Part shown: positions 1 to 5,572 of the stretch, piece after piece
How the letters are laid out: each line of letters starts with the position of its first letter
How positions within the stretch are numbered: the first letter of the stretch is position 1
Origin: Flavobacterium sp.
GTDB lineage: Bacteria; Bacteroidota; Bacteroidia; Flavobacteriales; Flavobacteriaceae
Length of the DNA stretch: 5,589 nucleotides
Direction: 5' to 3'
NCBI GenBank assembly: GCA_027483785.1
Contig: JAIXTU010000240.1
Span: 1-5,589 of the forward strand
Notes under the pieces: generated by a model
Told to the model about the DNA's origin: nothing
What the model saw: only the letters and a program-made list of their open reading frames with translations
The model's database searches: none
Translations under genes and position numbers: made by a program

Positions 1-146
1 CGTTGTTTTTGCTTGTCGAAAAGGTCAGGAATAATTTTTTGACCCGTAGCAAGTTTTATTTGAGTTCCAGAACAATTTATCCTAAGATGAATGGGAGCTT
101 GTCCTTTTTTGTCTGGTTTGTCGAGATAAAAATTTATTGTTGCCAT
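1..146 (-). CDS. Tyrosine recombinase/integrase, N-terminal fragment (runs off the window)
   Basis: This reading frame starts with ATG at 146-144 on the minus strand and stays open to the window edge, giving 48 complete codons. The protein begins MATINFYLDKPDKKGQAPIH and continues with LRI, a short strand-turn-strand (SGTQIKLATGQKI) and then P-DLFDKQKQR. This order (FYLD, K-x-G-x-x-PI-x-LRI, a TG-x-KI strand, then a 'W/F-D-K-x-K-QR' motif) is that of the arm-type DNA-binding domain at the start of Bacteroidota phage/transposon integrases. Those proteins use a catalytic tyrosine to recombine attachment sites; the core-binding and catalytic domains would lie outside the window. The start is supported by a TAnnTTTG box about 28 bases upstream. 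The gene points away from the rest of the window, so the window probably touches the end of a mobile element. Whether the full gene is intact cannot be seen. Confidence 0.8.
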   Translation of the reverse strand, partial: MATINFYLDKPDKKGQAPIHLRINCSGTQIKLATGQKIIPDLFDKQKQ

Positions 147-173
147 ATTTACGGACGTTTTTGCGTACACGGA

Positions 174-204
174 CAAATTTACGGACAATTTTTATAATCG
201 TCAA
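174..204 (-). promoter_or_regulatory. Predicted Bacteroidota-type promoter of the integrase gene
   Basis: On the minus strand TAAATTTG (181-174) matches the Bacteroidota -7 consensus TAnnTTTG, and TTG (204-202) lies 20 bases upstream, within the usual 17-23 spacing for the -33 element. Transcription would begin near 168, leaving a leader of about 22 bases. The box overlaps two of three ACGGAC hexamers (151-156, 169-174, 181-186) that could be a regulator site. This is inferred from consensus only. Confidence 0.5.
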
Positions 205-538
205 CCAAAAATCATCAACTTTCATTTGTATATTGGCAAAAAACAACTCTTTCTGGTTTTAAAGCTTTAAATATTGTGCCGAGAAAACCAAATCCCCTAT
301 TTGTATTCTTGACTCTAACATGAGCGACAACTTTCAAACTAGCGAATTTTCCACATCTCTTTCAATTTGGAAAAAAGTACTTATTGTCATCAATTTACTC
401 ACCTTAAATTCTGCATATTTTCAATTTACTAAATTTTAAACTCGTTTTGCACAATTGATTTGTAAAACGTAATCTTGAACTTCAAATTTCCACGTTTCGT
501 TTTTACTAATTTAAATACTAGTCCACTCCACCCAAACC
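205..538. other. AT-rich intergenic DNA with no supported gene
   Basis: I see no credible gene here on either strand. The base composition is clearly more AT-rich than the genes to the right. Small symmetric elements are present: a perfect 14-base palindrome TTTAAAGCTTTAAA (258-271) and a 5-base stem CAAAT/ATTTG around a CCCCT loop (289-303). The longest ATG frame I examined in this stretch is 39 codons (320-439, plus), with a hydrophobic middle, but it has no promoter or recognisable family. The composition fits the flank of a mobile element next to the integrase, or simply neutral spacer. Confidence 0.6.
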
Positions 539-554
539 TACCTACTTATAGGTA
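539..554. promoter_or_regulatory. Inverted repeat TACCTA-CTTA-TAGGTA, possible operator
   Basis: A perfect 6-base inverted repeat with a 4-base spacer sits 32 bases before the structured RNA-like element. It is followed on the plus strand by a short T run (555-559), so it could also be a weak stem-loop. The symmetry and AT-rich centre suit a dimeric regulator, but no regulator can be named and chance occurrence is possible. Confidence 0.3.
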
Positions 555-585
555 TTTTTCCACCAAACGTTAGTAACGATTTTCC

Positions 586-724
586 TAGCCCGGATGGCAG
601 CGGCAGCCCGTAAGAAAAATACGGCTACGTGAACCGTGTTGCGCTGGCGACCTAAGAAGCCAGAAGCAAAACGTGTGAACGTGCCGTATTTTTTGCGGAC
701 TATAGCGAACAGCCGGAATAGCTA
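586..724 (+). ncRNA. Candidate structured RNA, resembling the Flavo-1-like Bacteroidota intergenic element
   Basis: This 139-base element folds into a nested structure by eye. An outer stem pairs TAGC (586-589) with GCTA (721-724), then CCGG (590-593) with CCGG (713-716). A long arm pairs AAAAATACGGC (615-625) with GCCGTATTTTT (683-693) without mismatch, continuing after one bulged T as ACGT (627-630) with ACGT (679-682). The arm ends in TTGC (639-642) with GCAA (666-669) and CTGGC (644-648) with GCCAG (659-663). The unpaired segments AGCGGCA (599-605) and TATAGCGAACAGC (701-713) recall a dispersed flavobacterial element with AGCGGCA before and TATAGCGGA after a variable arm; I believe this is Rfam's Flavo-1 motif, but that match is from memory. 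The plus orientation follows from that motif order. It is richer in G and C than its surroundings. No promoter is obvious and the function is unknown. Confidence 0.55.
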
Positions 725-744
725 CTGAAAATTATACGTATCAA

Positions 745-770
745 ATAAAAAAGCTGATTGAAAATCGGCT
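745..770 (-). terminator. Rho-independent-type terminator, minus strand, probably for kynurenine monooxygenase
   Basis: Read on the minus strand, AGCCGATT (770-763) pairs with AATCAGCT (759-752) across a TTC loop, with one G-T wobble, and is followed by a run of T (751-747). That is the form of an intrinsic terminator. It lies about 210 bases past the stop codon of the only minus-strand gene upstream of it, so the transcript would have a long 3' tail. On the plus strand the same hairpin has no T tract. Confidence 0.55.
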
Positions 771-814
771 CCAAATTCCGTGGATTCAACCAACAGCAAA
801 ACCAAAAAGCTGTA
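756..814. repeat. Direct repeat, copy 1
   Basis: The segment starts GATTGAAAATCGGCTCCAAA and is 41/45 identical over its first 45 bases to copy 2 at 871-915. Similarity then continues through AACAGCAAA...AAGCTGT, which is longer here by a few bases. Together with the preceding AGCT it forms one arm and the loop of the terminator hairpin. A shorter degenerate echo (TTCCGTGAATTCTGTG, 829-844) lies between the two copies. Such 'CCGTG-ATTC' stretches are typical of degenerate intergenic filler in Bacteroidota. Confidence 0.75.
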
Positions 815-870
815 TCAAATTCTACGATTTCCGTGAATTCTGTGAGCAAAAAATTACACCGTGTCCAACA

Positions 871-921
871 GATTGAAAATCGGCTCCAAATTCAGTGGAT
901 TCAGTCAACAGTAAAGCTGTA
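871..921. repeat. Direct repeat, copy 2
   Basis: This is the second copy of the repeat at 756-814, displaced by 115 bases. Differences in the first 45 bases are four substitutions, and the CCAAA-type spacer before AAGCTGT is missing here. The AGCT that completes the terminator stem in copy 1 is absent, so only a weak 4-base GATT/AATC stem remains and this copy is not expected to terminate transcription. Confidence 0.75.
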
Positions 922-979
922 AAAACTGCAAATCAGCATGAAAAAACCAATCTAAAAAACCGTACCATTTCTAAATCTA

Positions 980-2335
980 CTAGGAACGATTTTCCGTCAA
1001 CAGTTCTTTTAAAATAAAGGCTTCGACCTCGGCCGTTTTCCAGTTGGTTTTGATGCCCGGCAATGCCAAGACTTTTTCCATGATGGCGTTTTGGAAATCG
1101 CCCATTTCGAGCGCTTGTTGGTAAGGCTCGGTGCTAAACGTGACCCGAGAGTACAGCGGCACCCACAACTCGGGATGCAAATCGGAGAACCAACGCTCGA
1201 TTTCTTTTTGTAACAAGAAATTCTCGTCGGCTGTTTTGGAACTCATTTCCATAAAATTGCGATACGACAGCTCGGCAATCGCATCGGCATTGGGTTTGCG
1301 ACTGTTTTCATACGCCCGGAAAATGGCATTCCAATCGTTGCCGTGCGCGTCCATCAACTCGAACAAAACAGAGATGTCTTCGAAACCGGCGTTCATTCCG
1401 TGTCCGTAAAAAGGCACAATCGCATGGCAAGCGTCGCCAATGAGCGCCACCTTATTTTGGTACGTCCACGGAAAACACTTCATGGTAACCAAGAAACTGG
1501 TCGGATTTTTAAAGAAATCTTCCACCAAATCGGGAATTACCTTTTCGGTATCGGGAAAATGCGTTGCGAAAAAAGCTTCCAGTAGCGCCTTATCGGTAAG
1601 CGATGCAAAGGAAAAATCGCCCTCATGCGGCATAAACAGCGTACAGGTAAAACTGCCGTCGAGGTTTGCCAACGCCATGAGCATGAAATTTCCGCGCGGC
1701 CAAATGTGCAACGAATGCGGATCGAGCTGATGCGTACCATCCGGATTCGCCGGAATATGCAACTCTTTATAACCAATATGCAAAAACTCTTGCGAATAAT
1801 TGAACATACTTTGCCGCTGCATTTTGTGGCGCACACGAGAAAAAGCACCGTCGGAACCAAAAACCAAATCGTGTTGGTGCGACGTCCATTCGCCGCGTTC
1901 CGTTTCACCGGTTTGAATGCTCGCCTGCGCTAAATCGATATCCCAAACTTTCTCTTCAAACTTAAACGTTACGCCGGCAGCCTCGGCCAAATCGATCATC
2001 TTCCGATTCAAAATACCGCGCGATAACGAATAAATGGTTTGCCCATCTTTACCATACGGCTGGAAAACAACCGACGAATCGAGCTTGTGAATGGCACGCT
2101 TGTCGACAGCAATACCAATTTTCTTGATTTCGTCTGTGATTCCGGCGCCAGCAACGGCTTTCCATCCGCGGTCGGACATTACCAAATTAATCGACCGACC
2201 CGAAAAATTGACCGTTCGAATATCTTGACTCCGATCGTAAACCGTTACGCGATGACCCGCTTTTTGAAGGTAAAGTGATAATAGTGAGCCAACTAATCCG
2301 CTTCCAACTACAGCAATATCTAAAGGCTTTTGCAT
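980..2335 (-). CDS. kmo: Kynurenine 3-monooxygenase (FAD-dependent, NADPH)
   Basis: The 451-residue product hydroxylates L-kynurenine to 3-hydroxykynurenine in tryptophan catabolism or de novo NAD synthesis. An N-terminal Rossmann motif GSGLVG (11-16) binds FAD. The family signature GRSINLVMSDRGW follows at 46-58, the DG motif GSDGAFSRVR at 160-169, and the GD motif with adjoining substrate loop (GDACHAIVPFYGHGMN) at 300-315. Residues that bind kynurenine in characterised enzymes appear present: R80, Y94, N360 and Y395, with the same relative spacing. The length matches bacterial enzymes of about 450-460 residues. I chose the ATG at 2335 rather than an in-frame ATG at 2386, because MQKPLDIAVVGSG is the normal beginning and a promoter box lies between the two. 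The substrate loop reads G-H-G-M-N where I recall G-Q-G-M-N in most homologues. No other kynurenine-pathway gene is in the window, so the pathway role is inferred from the family. Confidence 0.93.
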   Translation of the reverse strand: MQKPLDIAVVGSGLVGSLLSLYLQKAGHRVTVYDRSQDIRTVNFSGRSINLVMSDRGWKAVAGAGITDEIKKIGIAVDKRAIHKLDSSVVFQPYGKDGQTIYSLSRGILNRKMIDLAEAAGVTFKFEEKVWDIDLAQASIQTGETERGEWTSHQHDLVFGSDGAFSRVRHKMQRQSMFNYSQEFLHIGYKELHIPANPDGTHQLDPHSLHIWPRGNFMLMALANLDGSFTCTLFMPHEGDFSFASLTDKALLEAFFATHFPDTEKVIPDLVEDFFKNPTSFLVTMKCFPWTYQNKVALIGDACHAIVPFYGHGMNAGFEDISVLFELMDAHGNDWNAIFRAYENSRKPNADAIAELSYRNFMEMSSKTADENFLLQKEIERWFSDLHPELWVPLYSRVTFSTEPYQQALEMGDFQNAIMEKVLALPGIKTNWKTAEVEAFILKELLTENRS

Positions 2336-2352
2336 TAAAATGAAATGAAATT

Positions 2353-2380
2353 CAAAGGTAGTTATATAGAATCTTTCCAA
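2353..2380 (-). promoter_or_regulatory. Predicted promoter of kmo
   Basis: On the minus strand TACCTTTG (2360-2353) fits TAnnTTTG exactly, and TTG (2380-2378) lies 17 bases upstream. Transcription would begin near 2347, leaving a leader of about a dozen A/T-rich bases before the ATG at 2335. No Shine-Dalgarno sequence is visible, as is usual in this phylum. The position rules against the longer start at 2386. Confidence 0.6.
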
Positions 2381-2402
2381 GTACAAATATCGTGAAAAAA
2401 GC

Positions 2403-2410
2403 TACTTTTG
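2403..2410 (+). promoter_or_regulatory. Predicted -7 box of the photolyase operon promoter
   Basis: TACTTTTG matches the TAnnTTTG consensus. Transcription would start near 2416, about 30 bases before the DUF2256 start codon. No TTG is found at the expected -33 distance, so the promoter may be weak, activator-dependent or read by another sigma factor. It lies 42 bases from the opposing kmo -7 box, so the two promoters are divergent and closely spaced. Confidence 0.45.
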
Positions 2411-2446
2411 TTTAATGTTTTTATGCTTTCGTTAAACAAAAATAGC

Positions 2447-2590
2447 ATGCACAAGAAACCCTTTCTACCGGAAAAAATTTGCGTTACGTGTCGAAAGCCT
2501 TTTAGTTGGCGTAAAAAATGGGAGAAAAACTGGGAGAACGTAAAATATTGCAGTGAGCGCTGCAGCAGAAATAAAACAAAAAATGGCTAA
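2447..2590 (+). CDS. DUF2256 small zinc-ribbon-like protein
   Basis: The 47-residue, lysine-rich product begins MHKKPFLPEKICVTCRKPFS and then has W-R-K-K-W-x-x-x-W and V-K-Y-C-S-E-R-C. The order L-P-x-K-x-C-x-x-C-x-x-P-F-x-W-R-K-K-W...V-K-Y-C-S-x-x-C is that of the DUF2256 family. Cysteines 12, 15, 35 and 39 form CxxC-x19-CxxxC, which probably binds zinc. The basic charge would suit nucleic-acid contact, but no function is established. I chose ATG 2447 because family similarity begins there; ATG 2423 and TTG 2408 are in frame upstream but add only unrelated residues. The gene ends inside the cryptochrome gene: ATGGCTAA holds the next start and this stop. DUF2256 genes are often found beside, or fused to, cryptochrome/photolyase genes, suggesting a role with those proteins. 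Confidence 0.85.
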   Translation: MHKKPFLPEKICVTCRKPFSWRKKWEKNWENVKYCSERCSRNKTKNG

Positions 2591-3860
2591 TTTACTTTGG
2601 TTTAGAAACGATTTACGAACCTACGATCACAGCGGTTTAGCGGCTGCTTTGGCAAACGGAAAACCGACTTTTGCCCTGTACATCATCGACGATTTGTGGT
2701 TTGAAAAAGACGCGTACGGATTGCAATCTTTGGGGAAATTCCGCGCTAAGTTCTTGTTGGAAACGCTGGTCGATTTGCGCAATCAACTGGCCGACATTGG
2801 TATTGCGTTAGAGGTTTTTCGCGGTTCGAGCGTTGCCGTATTGGATACTTTTATCGAAGCCAACGGCATTTCGCAATTATTCTATCAGGAAGAATGGACG
2901 CGCGACGAACGATTGGTGTCTACGCAAATAGCGAAAAATCATCCGAAAGTGCAGCACCACACGTTTTACGATCAGTTTTTGTTTCATCCAAAAGACATTC
3001 CGTTTAAGTCGTACCGCGAAATTTCGGAAGTTTTCACCGCTTTTCGAAAAGTAGTTGAAGTGCGTTCAAGCGTTCGAAAAACAGTAGCGGTTCCTCAAAA
3101 AACGAATCGTATTGAAAATTTCGCCACAAGCATTCCCACTTTAACCGCTTTGGGATTCGAAGCTTTTGAAACCGACAGTCGTTCGGCATTTCCGTTTTCG
3201 GGCGGAAGCAAAAGCGGTATGGCGCGTTTACGTCATTATTTCGAAGGTACGCAAGCGCTTTCCACTTACAAACAAACCCGCAACGGATTGGTAGGTTTAG
3301 ATTATAGCAGCAAGTTTTCGGCTTGGCTGGCAAATGGCTCATTATCTGCCCGAAATATTTATTGGGAAATCAAGAAATACGAGCAGAAATTCGGTGCCAA
3401 CGAAGACACGTACTGGCTGATTTTCGAACTCATTTGGCGCGATTATTTCAAATACATCAGCTTAAAACACGGTTCGAATATTTTCCACATGGGTGGCATT
3501 ACCAATCGGAATTACATTTGGAAAGACGACGAAAAAACCTTGAACCGATGGATTTCCGGGAAAACAAACGACAATTTTGTAGATGCCAACATGCGCGAAC
3601 TGGCAGCAACCGGCTGGATGAGCAATCGCGGTCGGCAAAATGTAGCTAGTTTTCTGGCTAAGAACATTGAATTCAACTGGCTTTTGGGCGCCAAATACTT
3701 TGAAATGCAACTCATTGATTACGATGTACATTCGAATTACGGCAATTGGATGTACACGAGCGGTGTAGGAAACGATCCGCGTGATCGAAAATTCAACACG
3801 CAACGACAAGCCGAGATGTACGATGCACAATTTGAATTCAGAAATTTATGGCGGAATTAA
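2583..3860 (+). CDS. DASH-family cryptochrome / photolyase
   Basis: The 425-residue product has an N-terminal photolyase alpha/beta domain (about 2-165, beginning LLWFRNDLRTYDHSGL) and a C-terminal helical FAD-binding domain (about 203-400). DASH-class signatures are clear: LSTYKQTRNGLVGLDYSSKF (226-245), ANEDTYWLIFELIWRDYF (272-289), FVDANMREL-x-x-TG-x-MSNRGRQN (332-353), and LIDYDVHSNYGNW (377-389) followed by GVGNDPRDRKFN (394-405). Tryptophans 389, 366 and 313 have the spacing of the E. coli photolyase electron chain (382, 359, 306). Family members bind FAD and usually methenyltetrahydrofolate, and repair cyclobutane dimers mainly in single-stranded or looped DNA; some also signal. I chose ATG 2583, since the upstream GTG 2553 adds residues that belong to DUF2256 in another frame. 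The gene overlaps the previous one by 8 bases and the next by 13. The tail after the FAD domain is short, ending NLWRN, with no long C-terminal extension. Confidence 0.95.
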   Translation: MANLLWFRNDLRTYDHSGLAAALANGKPTFALYIIDDLWFEKDAYGLQSLGKFRAKFLLETLVDLRNQLADIGIALEVFRGSSVAVLDTFIEANGISQLFYQEEWTRDERLVSTQIAKNHPKVQHHTFYDQFLFHPKDIPFKSYREISEVFTAFRKVVEVRSSVRKTVAVPQKTNRIENFATSIPTLTALGFEAFETDSRSAFPFSGGSKSGMARLRHYFEGTQALSTYKQTRNGLVGLDYSSKFSAWLANGSLSARNIYWEIKKYEQKFGANEDTYWLIFELIWRDYFKYISLKHGSNIFHMGGITNRNYIWKDDEKTLNRWISGKTNDNFVDANMRELAATGWMSNRGRQNVASFLAKNIEFNWLLGAKYFEMQLIDYDVHSNYGNWMYTSGVGNDPRDRKFNTQRQAEMYDAQFEFRNLWRN

Positions 3861-5398
3861 AAGCACAGTATCGCGAAATCCGACTCGTTCTTGGCGATCA
3901 GCTCAACAGCAACCACAGTTGGTTTACGGAAGTTTCAAATGATGTTTTGTACGTCATGGCCGAGCTCAAACAAGAGAGTGCGTACGTAAAACACCACATT
4001 CAAAAAATAGCCGCTTTTTTTGCAGGCATGCGCGCCTTTGCAGCCGATTTAGAAGCGCACGGACACGCTGTTTTCTACATAAAAATTAACGATACACTTG
4101 CCGAAAATTCGTTTGCCGAGCTACTTTTGAATGTCGCAAAAGAAAAATCGGCAACGGTAATTCGCTACCAACTTCCCGACGAATACCGTTTGGATAGTGA
4201 ACTCGCTCGTTTATCGCAACAAAAAGAAATTCAAATTATTACTTGCGATTCAGAACACTTTCTCACAACGCGAACCGATTTTCAGAACTTTTTCGCCGGG
4301 AAAAAGCAGTTTTTGATGGAGCGCTTTTACAGAAACATGCGCGAAAAGCATCGTTTTTTAATGGAAGGCAGTGCTCCGGAAGGCGGAAAATGGAATTTCG
4401 ATCACGACAATCGGAAAAAGTACAAAAATGAAGTTCCGATTCCGAAGCCGCCCGTTTTCCAAAATGATGTGACGGCTATTTACAACGAAATTTTGCATGC
4501 GAAATTGCCGCACTTTGGTGCAATCGATCCGAAAAATCTGACTTGGCCCATAACGCGCCATCAAGCACTCTCCGTTTTGAAGCATTTTTGTGAGGCGCTG
4601 CTCCCCTTTTTCGGAACGTACGAAGATGCGATGTACGGCGACGATCCGTTTTTGTTTCACTCGCGACTCTCCTTCGCCATGAATTCGAAGTTGTTGAGTC
4701 CGACAGAAGTAATCGAGGCAGCAATTAGTGCGTATCGCGCCAATGATAAAATCAGCATTGCGCAAATTGAAGGATTTGTCAGACAAATTGCGGGCTGGCG
4801 CGAGTATGTGCGCGGTTTGTATTGGAAGGAAATGCCGAATTACGCACAGTTGAATCATTTGGAAAATAAGAATCCGCTGCCGGAATTTTATTGGACCGGC
4901 GATACAAAAATGAACTGTTTGCGGAAATCGATTTCCCAAAGTTTGGAGTTGGCGTACGCGCACCACATCCAGCGTTTAATGGTTATTGGAAACTTCTCGT
5001 TGTTAACGCAACTGCATCCCGACGAGGTCGATGCTTGGTATTTGGGCATTTACATCGATGCTATTGAATGGGTCGAACTACCGAACACCCGCGGGATGTC
5101 GCAATGGGCCGACGGCGGAATAATTGCTACTAAACCTTATGTTTCTTCGGGCAGTTACATCAATAAAATGTCGGATTACTGCGGCAAGTGCGCGTACAAC
5201 GTTAAGGAGCGCGTGGGCGAAAATGCGTGTCCGTTTAATGCGTTGTACTGGAATATTTTGGATGAGAAGAAATCCTTTTTTGCGAACAACCAACGCATGA
5301 GTATGATGTTGGCTTTGTTAAAGAAAATTCCTGCAACAGAACTAGCTGAAATAAAATTGCGTGCCGCAGCTGTGATTGAAAATCCGGATCAGTTTTAA
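3848..5398 (+). CDS. Iron-sulfur (6-4) photolyase / bacterial cryptochrome (FeS-BCP, PhrB type)
   Basis: The 516-residue product belongs to the deoxyribodipyrimidine photolyase-related family. An N-terminal antenna domain begins IRLVLGDQLN (11-20); a linker with FLMERFYRNMR (155-165) and GGKWNFDHDNR (179-189) leads to a helical FAD-binding domain. Cysteines 357, 445, 448 and 461 reproduce the spacing of the four [4Fe-4S] ligands of Agrobacterium PhrB (350, 438, 441, 454) with a constant shift of seven. The same shift places H372 and H373 on PhrB's active-site histidines 365/366, and W349, W397, Y398 and Y437 on its electron-transfer residues 342, 390, 391 and 430. That enzyme uses FAD, 6,7-dimethyl-8-ribityllumazine and the cluster to repair (6-4) photoproducts; some relatives also affect photosynthesis gene expression. 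PhrB numbers are from memory. The start overlaps the cryptochrome end by 13 bases in another frame, with no separate ribosome site visible. The residues argue for an active enzyme. Confidence 0.95.
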   Translation: MAELKAQYREIRLVLGDQLNSNHSWFTEVSNDVLYVMAELKQESAYVKHHIQKIAAFFAGMRAFAADLEAHGHAVFYIKINDTLAENSFAELLLNVAKEKSATVIRYQLPDEYRLDSELARLSQQKEIQIITCDSEHFLTTRTDFQNFFAGKKQFLMERFYRNMREKHRFLMEGSAPEGGKWNFDHDNRKKYKNEVPIPKPPVFQNDVTAIYNEILHAKLPHFGAIDPKNLTWPITRHQALSVLKHFCEALLPFFGTYEDAMYGDDPFLFHSRLSFAMNSKLLSPTEVIEAAISAYRANDKISIAQIEGFVRQIAGWREYVRGLYWKEMPNYAQLNHLENKNPLPEFYWTGDTKMNCLRKSISQSLELAYAHHIQRLMVIGNFSLLTQLHPDEVDAWYLGIYIDAIEWVELPNTRGMSQWADGGIIATKPYVSSGSYINKMSDYCGKCAYNVKERVGENACPFNALYWNILDEKKSFFANNQRMSMMLALLKKIPATELAEIKLRAAAVIENPDQF

Positions 5399-5460
5399 GA
5401 TTGCGAGATTAAAAGATTAAAAGATTTCGAGATTGAAAGATTGAAAGATTGAAAGATTGG
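5398..5460. repeat. Tandem repeat of an 8-base unit, AGATTnnn x 8
   Basis: Eight consecutive units begin with AGATT: AGATTGCG, AGATTAAA twice, AGATTTCG, AGATTGAA three times, and a partial AGATTGG. The first base is the last base of the photolyase stop codon. Three identical units in a row suggest expansion by replication slippage. Such AGATTGAA/AGATTAAA runs are common filler between genes in Bacteroidota. No terminator hairpin is seen here. Confidence 0.9.
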
Positions 5461-5536
5461 CCTTCAACAGTCTCAGGCAGCTACGAATTGTGGGTTTGGG
5501 AGGAAAAACGACACGTTAAGTGGTGAATTCATCGAG

Positions 5537-5568
5537 TCTAACTTCTAGCTTCTAGTCTCTAGCTTCTA
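5537..5568. repeat. Tandem repeat of a 7-base unit, TCTAGCT x 4.5
   Basis: The units are TCTAACT, TCTAGCT, TCTAGTC, TCTAGCT and a final TCTA. It lies 76 bases beyond the 8-base array and just before a possible start codon. The stretch between (5461-5536) shows no hairpin or recognisable gene. Confidence 0.85.
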
Positions 5569-5572
5569 AAAA

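Noticed and set aside
3..197. Plus-strand 64-codon frame at the left edge
   Set aside because: It lacks an ATG start, has no recognisable domain and is antisense to the convincing integrase start on the minus strand.
320..439. 39-codon plus-strand ORF beginning MSDNFQTSEF with a hydrophobic middle
   Set aside because: It is short, lies in AT-rich DNA with no consensus promoter and matches no family I know; such a frame can occur by chance.
756..921. CRISPR array suggested by repeats near an integrase
   Set aside because: There are only two diverged copies, the repeat is too long and irregular, and no cas gene is present.
575..995. Shared 11-mer AACGATTTTCC at 575-585 and 985-995 as possible attachment-site duplication flanking the spacer
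   Set aside because: The second copy is the coding end of kmo, the match is short, and there is no evidence that the segment between is mobile.
1537..1908. 123-codon minus-strand frame inside kmo
   Set aside because: It overlaps conserved kmo sequence in another frame and reads as low-quality arginine-, cysteine- and isoleucine-rich sequence without a domain.
2336..2386. N-terminal extension of kmo to the ATG at 2386
   Set aside because: The 17 extra residues do not resemble the family and the predicted kmo promoter lies within this stretch.
4358..4966. 202-codon minus-strand frame inside the FeS photolyase gene
   Set aside because: It is a shadow of the plus-strand gene, with no domain, promoter or plausible composition of its own.
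5461..5525. Short frame reading SGSYELWVWEEKRHVKW then stop, possibly a gene remnant
   Set aside because: It has no start codon and no recognisable homology, and it sits between repeat arrays; too short to call a pseudogene.
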